This document shows, one piece after another, positions 22,707-30,813 of a stretch of 59,968 bases of DNA. Numbering within the stretch: the first letter of the stretch is position 1; every line of letters begins with the position of its first letter. Location of the stretch: the NCBI GenBank assembly GCA_043814315.1, contig JBDRKE010000006.1, positions 1-59,968 of the forward strand, given 5' to 3'. Source of the DNA: JBDRKE01 sp043814315 (GTDB lineage Bacteria; Omnitrophota; Gorgyraeia; Gygaellales; Profunditerraquicolaceae). The notes under the pieces were generated by a model. That model was not told the DNA's origin. It made no database searches and worked only from the letters and a program-made list of their open reading frames with translations. Position numbers and translations under genes: made by a program.

Positions 22707-23738
22707 TTAACCAAAAAATACTTTGGCAATTTCATAGAGTTCCATATCCACGGTCTTTAATTCCCGCACAGCCTCCTCTATGGGCACATCGACGATTTTG
22801 TTACCTGCTAAGGCCACCATCCTGCCAAATTTCTTGCTTTTCACTAACTCCACCGCCTTCACCCCGAATCGGGTACCCAGAATCCTGTCAAAAGCTGTAG
22901 GAGAGCCTCCTCTTTGAATGTGGCCAAGGACCGTCACCCTGGTCTCGAAGCCGGTTTTTTTCTCGATCTCCTCACCCAGTATCTCTCCGATCCCCCCTAA
23001 TCTGACGTGACCGAATTCATCCAGTTTCTGTTCCTGTAAAACCATGGTGCCTTCTTTAAATTTGGCTCCTTCGGCCACTACGACAATGCTAAATGTTTTA
23101 CCCCTGGCGTGTCTCTTTCCTATAAGAGCACAGACTTCTTCGATATCTATGGGTAACTCCGGAATCAAAATAATATCCGCGCCTCCTGCCATACCGGATT
23201 CTATGGCAATCCAGCCGGCGTGCCGGCCCATAACCTCTACGACCATGATACGATGATGGCTTTCGGCAGTGGAATGCAATTTATCGATGCACTCCATCGC
23301 CGTATTAAGGGCCGTATCGAATCCAAAGGTGTAGTCTGTGGCCGAAAGGTCATTATCGATAGTCTTGGGTACGCCGACAATATTCTTGATTCCATCTTTG
23401 GCCAGGCTTGCCGCAACGCCAAGCGTATCCTCCCCTCCCACGACAATCAAAGCGTAGAGGCCTAATTTCTTAAAGTTTTCCTGAACCTTCTGGAGTCCCC
23501 CTTCTTGCTTATAAGGATTAGTGCGGCTTGTGCCAAGGATGGTGCCTCCTTTGGGCAAAATTCCTGATACAGATGACAAACTTAACATAATCGTGTCATT
23601 TTCAATAAGGCCTTTCCAGCCATTTTTAATCCCGGTAATCTCATACGCCTCATGGATGCCTTTTCGTACAACAGCCCTAATAACCGGGTTTAATCCCGGA
23701 CAATCCCCTCCACCTGTCAGTATGCCAATCTTCTCCAT
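22707..23738 (-). CDS. 6-phosphofructokinase, with PPi-type active-site residues
   Basis: A 343-aa protein of the PfkA superfamily: 'GILTGGGDCPGLNPVIR', 'MGRHAGWIA', 'LGHIQRGGSPTAFDR'. The two residues that separate phosphate donors are informative. The loop reads GGEDT, with D104 where ATP enzymes have Gly, and the catalytic loop reads PKTIDND, with K125 where ATP enzymes have Gly. Asp plus Lys is the known signature of PPi-dependent enzymes, so this is likely a reversible PPi-fructose-6-phosphate phosphotransferase. It lies 21 bases upstream of gmhA, perhaps in one transcript. Confidence 0.93.
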   Translation of the reverse strand: MEKIGILTGGGDCPGLNPVIRAVVRKGIHEAYEITGIKNGWKGLIENDTIMLSLSSVSGILPKGGTILGTSRTNPYKQEGGLQKVQENFKKLGLYALIVVGGEDTLGVAASLAKDGIKNIVGVPKTIDNDLSATDYTFGFDTALNTAMECIDKLHSTAESHHRIMVVEVMGRHAGWIAIESGMAGGADIILIPELPIDIEEVCALIGKRHARGKTFSIVVVAEGAKFKEGTMVLQEQKLDEFGHVRLGGIGEILGEEIEKKTGFETRVTVLGHIQRGGSPTAFDRILGTRFGVKAVELVKSKKFGRMVALAGNKIVDVPIEEAVRELKTVDMELYEIAKVFFG

Positions 23739-23764
23739 GTCTGTGCATCCTCCTAAATAAATTC

Positions 23765-23860
23765 GTTAAATCACAAATCACAAATTCCAATGTTTTTTGT
23801 AATTTGTATATTGTGATTTGTGTATTGTTTGTAATTTGGTGCTTGTGATTTGTAATTTAT
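23765..23860. repeat. AAATCACAAAT-family palindromic intergenic repeat
   Basis: AAATCACAAATCACAAATTCC words are followed by TGTAATTTGTATATTGTG words as their reverse complement. It occupies the gap between amaP and the phosphofructokinase gene. Confidence 0.75.
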
Positions 23861-24456
23861 ACTCTACCGTATCCATGAAAAGGTATTGCCGGTTCTTCTT
23901 TTTCGGCTTCCCTTTTTCTCCTGTCCCTGTCTTCACTGCCGATAATCTTCGCCACGTGAATCCTGATAATGATCTGCTCTTCTATTCCTAGAACCTCCTG
24001 TATTTTAGATCGGGTGATTTCCTGCAAACGGGACGTGAGTTCCGGGATATTGGCCTCTGACTTTAACACGACCCTTAAATCAACCACAATGCTGCCTTTT
24101 TTCGTTGCCCGGACATCCGGCCGCAACTCTTTTATCTCAGGCAGGATCCCGGCGAGCCTGCGCACCAGATCCTCGACAGCTGAAAGCGCAATCGTCACCT
24201 GCCCTGTAGGCGTGGGGAAAGCAATGGTCTTCTCGCGCTGGAAGCGGCCCAAGATCAATTTGGCAAAAGAAAAACTGATCAGTATCAGCAAGGCACCGGA
24301 TAGACCGACAATCAATCTCGAGCTGGTATTACTCTGTATAGAAATGAGCACGTCGCTTATGGCCCGGGGCTCTAATTGATTCACCGAAAAAAACATCAAG
24401 ACTGAACCTATCAAAGTAAGGACGCTGGCATAAAATAGGATTCCTAAAATTCTCAT
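23857..24456 (-). CDS. amaP: Alkaline-shock membrane anchor protein AmaP-like
   Basis: A 199-aa protein. Two N-terminal membrane helices (about 5-25 and 47-68) are followed by a soluble domain related to Asp23: 'TPTGQVTIALSAVEDLVRRL', 'KKGSIVVDLRVVLKSEANIP'. In Gram-positives AmaP anchors Asp23 to the membrane; asp23 is the next gene upstream, 40 bases away, supporting the pairing. The 34-residue C-terminal tail is charged. Confidence 0.82.
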   Translation of the reverse strand: MRILGILFYASVLTLIGSVLMFFSVNQLEPRAISDVLISIQSNTSSRLIVGLSGALLILISFSFAKLILGRFQREKTIAFPTPTGQVTIALSAVEDLVRRLAGILPEIKELRPDVRATKKGSIVVDLRVVLKSEANIPELTSRLQEITRSKIQEVLGIEEQIIIRIHVAKIIGSEDRDRRKREAEKEEPAIPFHGYGRV

Positions 24457-24496
24457 TCGTTACCCCCTTTCAAAACTTGAAAACTCTTCTTTGCGT

Positions 24497-24850
24497 TTAT
24501 TCTCTTTCTATGCCCTGCACGCTCACGTTAATATCCTTAATCAACAGATTGGTCATTTTTTCCAGGCTGTTACGCACATTCTCCTGGACCTTGCTTGAGA
24601 CATCCGGAATATTGTAACCGTACTTTATGACTAACGGGATATCTAATCTGACTTCCTCGTTCTTATTAATTTCAACGTCAATGACCCCAAGGTTCTTCTT
24701 TCCGATGAACTCAAGAAACCCGCTCTTAAAGTTTCCGCCCACACGCTTCATGCCTTCGATCTCGACAGCGGCGAGAGCTGCAATAGAGGCTATGACGTTT
24801 TTATGGATTTTTATAATCCCTAAGTCCGTGCGCGTCTCTTCACTGTGCAT
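24497..24850 (-). CDS. Asp23/Gls24 family envelope stress protein
   Basis: A 117-aa protein covering the Asp23 domain: 'TDLGIIKIHKNVIASIAALA', 'VEIEGMKRV', 'LDIPLVIKYGYNIPDVSSKV', 'TNLLIKDINVSVQGI'. In Staphylococcus it is a membrane-proximal envelope-homeostasis protein. Its start overlaps the accC stop by one base (TAATG), so it is coupled to biotin carboxylase, as in the Firmicute accB-accC-yqhY order. Confidence 0.93.
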   Translation of the reverse strand: MHSEETRTDLGIIKIHKNVIASIAALAAVEIEGMKRVGGNFKSGFLEFIGKKNLGVIDVEINKNEEVRLDIPLVIKYGYNIPDVSSKVQENVRNSLEKMTNLLIKDINVSVQGIERE

Positions 24851-26214
24851 TAAGCCTCCTCCTCTTTTTGTTCCTCTTTCAGAAACTCCTGGACAAAATG
24901 AGTCGATATTTCATTCTTTAAAAACAACGGGTTCTCCAAAAGCCTCTGGTGAAAAGGAATGGTGGTTTTAACGGGAGAGATTTCAAATTCCGCCAGTGCT
25001 CTCTGCATGACCTTGATGGCCTCGGCCCTATTGCTGCCGCGCGTGATAACCTTAGCCACTAAAGAATCGTAGTAAGGCGGAATTTCGTAGCCCGGATAAA
25101 TGTGCGTATCCAGTCTTACGCCGGGACCGCCGGGGAGAATCAAAGTTTCAATCTTGCCGGGACAAGGCATAAAATTATTTTCAAAATCCTCCGCATTGAT
25201 ACGACATTCTATGGCCGCTCCTTTTAGATTGATCTGGTCCTGCTGAATTCTTAATTTTTCCCCGGCAGCCACTTTGATCTGCTCCTTAATTAAATCAATA
25301 CCCGTAACCATTTCCGTCACCGGGTGCTCCACCTGGATTCGGGTATTCATTTCCATAAAATAGCAATTATTGTTCCGGTCAAGCAAGAACTCAATGGTCC
25401 CGGCGCTAGTGTATCCGACAGCCTTAGCGCCCCTTAGCGCCATATCGCCTAAGCGCCTGCGCAGTTTACGGTCAACGACCGGAGAAGGTGATTCTTCGAG
25501 TAATTTCTGATGCCTTCTTTGGATACTGCAATCTCTCTCGCCCAGATGTATGATATGGTTGTATCTATCCGCTAAAATCTGTATCTCTATATGGCGGGGT
25601 TTTTCAATGTATTTTTCTATATAGACGTCGGACTTGCCGAAATTAGACTCTGCCTCTGCCTGGGCAGTCATGAGGCTGGATATTAATTTCAAATCGTTAT
25701 GGCATACCCTCATGCCTCTGCCTCCCCCTCCGGCAGCAGCCTTGATAATAACGGGGTAGCCTATGGCCATGGAGATCTTAAGGGCCTCTTCTTTATTTTT
25801 TACTATGGATGTGCTGCCGGGAACAATAGGCAGGCCCGATTTTTGCATAGTCGAACGTGCCACCATCTTATCCCCCATAAGTCTTATGTTATCCGGGGTG
25901 GGACCGATAAAGGTGATCTTGCAGGATTCGCAGATTTCCGCGAAATGAGGATTCTCCGCCAAGAAACCGTAGCCCGGATGTATAGCCTCGACATCGGTTA
26001 TCTCTGCGGCACTAATGATGGCAGGGATATTAAGATAGCTATTGGAACTGGAGGCCTGGCCGATGCAGATCGCTTCGTCAGCCAGGCGTACGTGCAAAGA
26101 GCTTATGTCGGCCTGCGAATAGACGGCAACCGTCCTAATCCCCATCTCTTTACAGGCGCGGATTATCCTAAGGGCGATCTCGCCCCGATTGGCAATGAGA
26201 ATTTTTGAGAACAT
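24850..26214 (-). CDS. accC: Acetyl-CoA carboxylase, biotin carboxylase subunit
   Basis: A 454-aa protein. The biotin carboxylase N-domain is 'KILIANRGEIALRIIRACKE'. The ATP-grasp region has 'KAAAGGGGRGMRV' (glycine-rich loop), 'YIEKYIEKPRHIEIQI' and 'ERDCSIQRRHQKLLEE', and the metal-binding 'FMEMNTRIQVEHPVTE' is present. The C-domain is complete. It carboxylates biotin on BCCP (accB, about 106 bases upstream) with ATP and bicarbonate. asp23 follows with a one-base overlap. Confidence 0.97.
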   Translation of the reverse strand: MFSKILIANRGEIALRIIRACKEMGIRTVAVYSQADISSLHVRLADEAICIGQASSSNSYLNIPAIISAAEITDVEAIHPGYGFLAENPHFAEICESCKITFIGPTPDNIRLMGDKMVARSTMQKSGLPIVPGSTSIVKNKEEALKISMAIGYPVIIKAAAGGGGRGMRVCHNDLKLISSLMTAQAEAESNFGKSDVYIEKYIEKPRHIEIQILADRYNHIIHLGERDCSIQRRHQKLLEESPSPVVDRKLRRRLGDMALRGAKAVGYTSAGTIEFLLDRNNNCYFMEMNTRIQVEHPVTEMVTGIDLIKEQIKVAAGEKLRIQQDQINLKGAAIECRINAEDFENNFMPCPGKIETLILPGGPGVRLDTHIYPGYEIPPYYDSLVAKVITRGSNRAEAIKVMQRALAEFEISPVKTTIPFHQRLLENPLFLKNEISTHFVQEFLKEEQKEEEA

Positions 26215-26320
26215 AAATGAACGCTAAAGTTACGTCATGCTTTGCATGACGGTACTTTATGCGTGAATTTACTTGCCGCGCCGGCCTCGATTCATTCGCT
26301 GCGCGGCAAGGACGAAGTAT
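26215..26320. repeat. Two palindromic elements between accC and accB
   Basis: The first palindrome is ACGCTAAAGTTACGTCATG against GCATGACGGTACTTTATGCG. The second is CTTGCCGCG against CGCGGCAAG around about 30 bases. They split accB from accC, which are normally closely spaced, suggesting later insertion. Confidence 0.6.
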
Positions 26321-26779
26321 CTACAGCGGTTCTATCAGCAGCATGGGCTGCCCGAATTCTACGGGCTCGGCGTTATCAACGAGAATTTCCAAAATCTTAC
26401 CTTTTATTTCTGACTTGATTTCGTTCATCAGTTTCATGGCTTCTATAATACAAATCACCTGGCCGGTTTCAATCATCTGGCCGACTTCAACGTACGGCGG
26501 AACCTCAGGAGTGGGCGCCCGGTAAAAGGTGCCGACCATCGGAGACCTGATCTCCACGGTTTTATCTGCCAGCTTATCTAAGGAACCCGCGTGGGCTTCT
26601 TTCTTGCGATCAGCTTCAGGGGCCCTTTCTCTCTCAACGACAATCGGGCCGGTCAGGCCTTCCATTCCCGAAGATGTCTTTCTTAGCCTGATACGCATGC
26701 CCTCCTTTTCTATTTCCAATTCAACCAAACCATTCTCATTCATCAGATTGATCATCTCTTTGATCTCTTTAAGATTCAT
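26321..26779 (-). CDS. accB: Acetyl-CoA carboxylase, biotin carboxyl carrier protein
   Basis: About 152 aa. The biotinyl domain is at the C-terminus, with biotin-accepting K116 in 'IIEAMKLMNEI'. The N-terminal helix 'MNLKEIKEMINLMNENGLVE' is the typical start. I choose the ATG at 26779 with a Shine-Dalgarno AGAGGT just upstream rather than the start 16 codons earlier. A Ser/Glu/Arg-rich linker joins the two parts. The motif 'PMVGTFYRAPTPEVPPYVEV' is the AccB thumb region. Confidence 0.96.
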   Translation of the reverse strand: MNLKEIKEMINLMNENGLVELEIEKEGMRIRLRKTSSGMEGLTGPIVVERERAPEADRKKEAHAGSLDKLADKTVEIRSPMVGTFYRAPTPEVPPYVEVGQMIETGQVICIIEAMKLMNEIKSEIKGKILEILVDNAEPVEFGQPMLLIEPL

Positions 26780-26811
26780 ATAAGACCTCTTACTTAATTG
26801 TTGATTGACAT

Positions 26812-26938
26812 TAAATCCAAATTTCAAATATTACCAATACTGCCAAATAAATCCCTGCCTTGCCGGCAGGCAGGCAAATGTCAAAATCCAAAACTATTTT
26901 GGATTTGGGATTTGGGATTTGGAAATTGGGATTTCATT
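26812..26938. repeat. AAATCCAAA-family repeat with CCTGCCTTGCCGGCAGGCAGG palindrome
   Basis: AAATCCAAATTTCAAATATT words, a CTTGCCGGCAGGCAGG palindrome near 26858-26876, then the reverse-complement words (TTTTGGATTTGGGATTTGGG). It is a composite of the two families seen at 5953, 29229 and 53818. Confidence 0.8.
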
Positions 26939-26943
26939 TTATA

Positions 26944-27507
26944 TTAATTGGCTCGTTCCAGGTATTCTCCGGTGCGCGTATCAATCTTGATAACATCTCC
27001 GACATCCACAAACAAAGGAACCTGGACCACAGCGCCCGTTTCTATGTTAGCGAGTTTTGTGCCACTTTTGGCCGTATCCCCTTTGATGCCTGGTTCGGTA
27101 TGAGTTACCTTAAACTGTATATGATTAGGAAGGTTGATATTGAGTGTCTCATTTTTATAGAAATAACCGCTTGCTTCCTGATTATCTTTCAAAAATTTCT
27201 TTTTATCGCCGATATTTTCTTCGGAAATGACGATCTCCTCAAAGCTGTCCTGATCCATAAAATGAAACATATTGCCCGCCTTGTAGAGATACTGGAGTTT
27301 GCGTTCCTCAACAAACGCCTCTTCAATTTTTTCGTCTCCCCTGAATGTCTTTTCCTGGATACTGCCGTTTCTAAGATTCCTCATCTTAGCCCTGACAAAA
27401 GCCGCACCCTTGCCCGGCTTAACGTGCTGGGTATCTACGACCACATAGACCTGGCCATCCACTAGGAGGGTGACGCTTGATTTGATTTCATTTATGGATA
27501 GAGCCAC
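26944..27507 (-). CDS. efp: Elongation factor P
   Basis: A 187-aa protein of standard EF-P length. It has three beta-barrel domains. The loop 'VKPGKGAAFVRAK' holds K33, the residue modified in many EF-P proteins, and the C-terminal 'IKIDTRTGEYLERAN' is the family end. EF-P relieves ribosome stalling at proline stretches. The modification enzymes (EpmA/B or EarP) are not in the window; a lysine at the tip argues against the arginine-rhamnose type. It overlaps pepP by 20 bases. Confidence 0.97.
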   Translation of the reverse strand: MALSINEIKSSVTLLVDGQVYVVVDTQHVKPGKGAAFVRAKMRNLRNGSIQEKTFRGDEKIEEAFVEERKLQYLYKAGNMFHFMDQDSFEEIVISEENIGDKKKFLKDNQEASGYFYKNETLNINLPNHIQFKVTHTEPGIKGDTAKSGTKLANIETGAVVQVPLFVDVGDVIKIDTRTGEYLERAN

Positions 27508-28549
27508 TTAAAACCTCACTCCCTTCTTGGGTCACTAAAATCATATCTTCGATTCTTATTCCGAATTTATTTGGCAGATATATGCCGGGTTCGACTGTAA
27601 AAACCATCCCCGTCTCCAAAGCGACATCCTCGCCGCTGGAAATCTGGGGAGCCTCATGCACATCTAACCCTATGCCATGGCCTAAATTGTGGCCGAAGCG
27701 CTCTGCGTATCCTTTTTCGGCGATGTATTGCCGGCTCGCTTTATCAATTTCGGATATCTTACAACCGGGCCCTATCTTCCTGATCGCCCTGTCTTGAGCT
27801 TCGCGCACGATATCGTAAATCTTTAAATTCAGACCTTTAATTCTATCCAAAAAGAATATTCTTGTCAAGTCGCATTTATAGCCCTGGTAATCCACTCCCA
27901 TATCAATCAAAACAGGTTCATTTTTCTTAAGTTTCCTTTGTGATGGAATGTGGTGCGGAAAGCTGGAATTCGGGCCCGAGGCCACAATAATATCAAAGGC
28001 CTTATCGGAAGCACCGTGGTATCTGATAAAACGCTCAATCTCCCCAACCACCTCTACTTCCTTAATGCCCGGCCTGATAAAATCTTCAATAAAGCTCAGG
28101 GCCTGTGCCGTTATCCGTATGGCCTTTCGCATCTTTTCAACTTCTTGAGGCTCTTTGAGCTGCCTCAGGGTTTCAATGAGGCTGTGAAGACCGATAATCT
28201 GCGCTTGGCCCTTCAAAAATTCTTTTATCTTTTTAAACTCCGCGCATGCAAGATGACGCTCCTCAAAACCTACCCGCTTTAAGCCAAGAGATAAACAATT
28301 CTCGGCGATAAACTTAAATACCGAACCGTTAACTTCCCTAATGGTGGCTACGCCCTTTAAGCCGAGCCTTGCCTCTTCAGTGTATCTGGAATCGGTAAAA
28401 TAAACATTCTCTTTCGGAGAGATCAATAGATAGGAGTCACGGCTGGCATACTCGGTGAGGTAAGAGATATTGGAAGCAAGAGAAAGGAGAAGGCCATCCA
28501 GTTTTTGTTCGCGAAGCTTTCGAAAAACGTTCTTTATTCTCGGGTTCAC
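27488..28549 (-). CDS. pepP: Xaa-Pro aminopeptidase (M24 family)
   Basis: A 353-aa protein. The N-terminal creatinase-like domain leads to the pita-bread catalytic domain. The five metal ligands can be placed in 'VLIDMGVDYQGYKCDLTR' (two Asp), 'GHNLGHGIGLDVHE' (His), 'TVEPGIYLP' (Glu) and 'GIRIEDMILV' (Glu). It removes an N-terminal residue before proline. Its order with aroQ, efp and accBC matches Bacillus yqhT (papA). Confidence 0.92.
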   Translation of the reverse strand: MNPRIKNVFRKLREQKLDGLLLSLASNISYLTEYASRDSYLLISPKENVYFTDSRYTEEARLGLKGVATIREVNGSVFKFIAENCLSLGLKRVGFEERHLACAEFKKIKEFLKGQAQIIGLHSLIETLRQLKEPQEVEKMRKAIRITAQALSFIEDFIRPGIKEVEVVGEIERFIRYHGASDKAFDIIVASGPNSSFPHHIPSQRKLKKNEPVLIDMGVDYQGYKCDLTRIFFLDRIKGLNLKIYDIVREAQDRAIRKIGPGCKISEIDKASRQYIAEKGYAERFGHNLGHGIGLDVHEAPQISSGEDVALETGMVFTVEPGIYLPNKFGIRIEDMILVTQEGSEVLSGSIHK

Positions 28550-28797
28550 CCTGCACTTCCTTCAAAATTTATACTTTCGCTGCCAGAATTTTTCGGCAAG
28601 CTCAGGACACTTCGCCGCAGGGCACTCCAACAATGGCTAAGTGAACCTCACCCTTCAGACTGAGGATGAATAATGGCCGCTTGAGTATTTCACTCCAGGA
28701 AACCGCGGGCTTTAACCCGCAAAACTTCATTTTTCCCACTCTTCTTTAAATCCGTTATTATGATGGCGTGTCAAGGAAGCGCGGGGTTCATTGAACA
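28550..28797. other. Intergenic stretch between aroQ and pepP with small palindromes
   Basis: About 248 bases without a credible ORF. It contains a hairpin GCGGG-CTTTAA-CCCGC near 28709 and a repeat-like block around 28590-28630 with the word CTGAGCTTGCCGAA. It separates aroQ from pepP, which are adjacent in the comparable Firmicute cluster. No promoter is clear. Confidence 0.5.
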
Positions 28798-29229
28798 TTA
28801 AATCAGATCTACCAGTGCCTGCAGTCCTAAAAAGTAACTTTGAGGGCCAAAACCCAATAAGGTGCCTTTGACTACAGGGCTTATTAAAGACTTTTGCCTG
28901 AATTCTTCGCGGGAGTAAATATTGGAAAGGTGCACTTCAACCGTAACGAGGCCGCTGGCGGCAATGGCATCTCGGATGGCAACGCTGGTATGCGTATAGG
29001 CTGCCGGGTTGATCAGCAACCCCTGATACGTATCCTTAGCCCGGCCGATTAAATCCACAATCTCTCCTTCCACATTGGATTGTACGATTTTAAGGCCGAC
29101 TCTGGATTTACTGGCAAGCTTCTTTAATCCATCATTAATCTGTTTGAGGGTGGCCCGGCCGTAAACCTGAGGATCCCTCTGCCCTAACAGATCCAAGTTA
29201 GGACCGTGTATTACGAGTATCCTTTTCAT
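28798..29229 (-). CDS. aroQ: Type II 3-dehydroquinate dehydratase
   Basis: A 143-aa dodecameric-type enzyme. 'ILVIHGPNLDLLGQRDPQVY' carries the catalytic Tyr region, 'LLINPAAYTHTSVAIRDAIA' the active-site loop (usually NPGAYTHTS) and 'VEVHLSNIYSREEFR' the catalytic His. It dehydrates 3-dehydroquinate, the product of AroB (11099). It is the first gene of the aroQ-pepP-efp-accB-accC-asp23 run. Confidence 0.95.
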   Translation of the reverse strand: MKRILVIHGPNLDLLGQRDPQVYGRATLKQINDGLKKLASKSRVGLKIVQSNVEGEIVDLIGRAKDTYQGLLINPAAYTHTSVAIRDAIAASGLVTVEVHLSNIYSREEFRQKSLISPVVKGTLLGFGPQSYFLGLQALVDLI

Positions 29230-29396
29230 AGCATCTTAAATTCCAAATTCCAAGCACCCTGCCTACCGGCAGGCAGACAAACCCCAAACAAATTCCAAAA
29301 TCCAAATTTCAAATTCCAAACGAACCTTTTGTTTCGGTCATTGGAATCTTGGTCATTGGAGCTTATTTGTAATTTGGAATTTGTGATTTGTAATTT
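29229..29396. repeat. AAATTCCAA-family repeat with CCTACCGGCAGGCAG palindrome
   Basis: ATTCCAAATTCCAAGCACC, a CTGCCTACCGGCAGGCAG palindrome near 29260, tandem CCAAATTTCAAATTCC words, then the reverse complement (TTTGTAATTTGGAATTTG). It is closely similar to the block at 53818-53964, including the GCACCCTGCC-TACCGGCAGGCAG word. Confidence 0.8.
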
Positions 29397-29398
29397 TC

Positions 29399-29551
29399 TC
29401 ACTCCGCCTCATCTATCAACATGATAGGGATATCGTCTCTGATGGGATATTTCTTCCCGCATTTCTTACAAACGATTTTATTTTCTTTTAGCTCTACATC
29501 TCCTTTGCAGGCAGGGCATGCTAAAATATCCAAAAGTTCCTTATCAATCAT
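29399..29551 (-). CDS. Trm112/YcaR-like zinc-ribbon protein
   Basis: A 50-aa protein too short for most ORF cut-offs. It starts MIDKELLDILACPACKGDV, has a second cysteine pair 'IVCKKCGKKYPIRDDIPIM' and ends 'LIDEAE'. This is the Trm112/UPF0434 pattern: CPxC, a KCG pair and 'YPIRDGIPxML'. In eukaryotes and archaea Trm112 activates methyltransferases; the bacterial role is less clear. The stop abuts the intergenic repeat. Confidence 0.88.
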   Translation of the reverse strand: MIDKELLDILACPACKGDVELKENKIVCKKCGKKYPIRDDIPIMLIDEAE

Positions 29552-29594
29552 AATTTACCCCCGTTTAGTTATCCGTAAATTACCCCGAGCCTAC

Positions 29595-29623
29595 ATCAAA
29601 ATTCTTTTTTCAAGAATTTTGAT
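29595..29623. terminator. 12-bp perfect hairpin between DUF1844 and the Trm112-like gene
   Basis: ATCAAAATTCTT (29595-29606) and AAGAATTTTGAT (29612-29623) are perfect reverse complements with a 5-base loop. CCCCGAGC and GCGAGGGG outside it could extend the stem. It may attenuate transcription between the two minus-strand genes, but there is no clean U-run, so it may equally be another palindromic repeat. Confidence 0.4.
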
Positions 29624-29641
29624 AAGTTTATGCGAGGGGCT

Positions 29642-29992
29642 TCATGCCGCACTCTTCGTCTTGGAAATATAACCCATCCTCAATTCGTAAAGCAGATTTT
29701 CTAAAAAAGCGGATTCCTCTTGGCTTAAATTCCCCTTTGTCTTTTCTTTAAGCATATTCAGGGTATCAATGAGAAACTTCGCCTGCGTCAAATCCTCTTC
29801 GGTCTTATTGGTGGCGGGATTGGGAATATATCCCAAAGCAATGGATGCCTGTAGCGACAGGGTGCTGATAAAGAATTTGAAATCCGGTTCCGGAGGAATG
29901 AATTTTCCGCCCTTCTCCAAGTTTTCTTTTTCTTTCTCTACGGCTTCCTTCCATCTCTCGTCAATATTCTTATTATTCTCATCCATTGTCAT
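29642..29992 (-). CDS. DUF1844 domain protein
   Basis: A 116-aa protein. The DUF1844 core spans about 36-108: 'FKFFISTLSLQASIALGYIP', 'EDLTQAKFLIDTLNMLKEKT', 'KGNLSQEESAFLENLLYELR'. The N-terminal 35 residues are charged. The family is widespread in Deltaproteobacteria, PVC and Acidobacteria; its function is unknown. The start overlaps the MEMO stop (ATGA), so the two are co-translated. Confidence 0.88.
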   Translation of the reverse strand: MTMDENNKNIDERWKEAVEKEKENLEKGGKFIPPEPDFKFFISTLSLQASIALGYIPNPATNKTEEDLTQAKFLIDTLNMLKEKTKGNLSQEESAFLENLLYELRMGYISKTKSAA

Positions 29993-30813
29993 GAACTGAT
30001 GATGATGCCGGCATACCCCACGACACTGTCCGAATCGCCAGTTACGTCCGCGCTCGTCTGATACTTAACCAAAGAGGCAGATTGAGCTCCTAAATGTTTA
30101 GCTATCGTCAGCATCACGATCACCGGGGCCACACCGCACATGGAAATACCTAAGCGCCTCGTCTTCTCCATCAGCCTGTCTTCGTCAAGCGCCAAAATCG
30201 CTTCTATAGCCTCTTTGTCTTTTTGCTCGGCTTGATCTTTAGGCTCGTAATGCGTCATATCTGAACTGGCTACGATAAGAACGGAATCCTTATCACCGTA
30301 TTTCTGTATCTCAGCGGCAATCTCCTGCCCTATCTCCTTAAGGACCTGCAGGTCATCGGACAAAAAAAGCATGGGGACGATTTTAAAATCCGGCTTAAAG
30401 TATTGAAAAATAGGCAGCTGGACTTCCAGAGAATGCTCATGCGCGTGGGCGAGACTATCGCTTTCTAAATATTTTGAATTTTTTACGATTCTGCCGGCTA
30501 ATCCAGAATCTATTTTTACCTCTCCCATGGGGGTCTGCCAGGCGCCTTGCGTCATGATGCTAAACGCCGCGCCAAAGCCGGTATGATTCGGGCCTAAGAG
30601 CAGAATACTTTCTTTGTTTCGGATTCTGGAAACGGTTTGGCAGGCCACGTTTCCTGAATACATGTAGCCTGCATGAGGAAGCATGCAAGCTATGGCGTTA
30701 CTCTTTTCGGCATTACGGTCACAAAAAGACTCTATCTGCTCTTTTATCGCTTGGGCCGTGGCAGGATAAAACTGCCCTGCTACAGAAGCCTTGCGTATCC
30801 TAACAAGCCCCAT
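29989..30813 (-). CDS. AmmeMemoRadiSam system protein B (MEMO family)
   Basis: A 274-aa protein. It has the MEMO start 'VRIRKASVAGQFYPAT', 'MLPHAGYMYSGNVA', 'ILLLGPNHTGFG', 'SLEVQLPIFQYF', 'VASSDMTHYEPKDQAEQKD' and 'GVAPVIVMLTIAKHLG'. The His residues match the metal or active-site positions of this dioxygenase-like fold. The usual AMMECR1 and radical SAM partners are not adjacent; the radical SAM gene at 6083 is a different group. It overlaps the TIM-barrel gene by 14 bases. Confidence 0.92.
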   Translation of the reverse strand: MGLVRIRKASVAGQFYPATAQAIKEQIESFCDRNAEKSNAIACMLPHAGYMYSGNVACQTVSRIRNKESILLLGPNHTGFGAAFSIMTQGAWQTPMGEVKIDSGLAGRIVKNSKYLESDSLAHAHEHSLEVQLPIFQYFKPDFKIVPMLFLSDDLQVLKEIGQEIAAEIQKYGDKDSVLIVASSDMTHYEPKDQAEQKDKEAIEAILALDEDRLMEKTRRLGISMCGVAPVIVMLTIAKHLGAQSASLVKYQTSADVTGDSDSVVGYAGIIISS

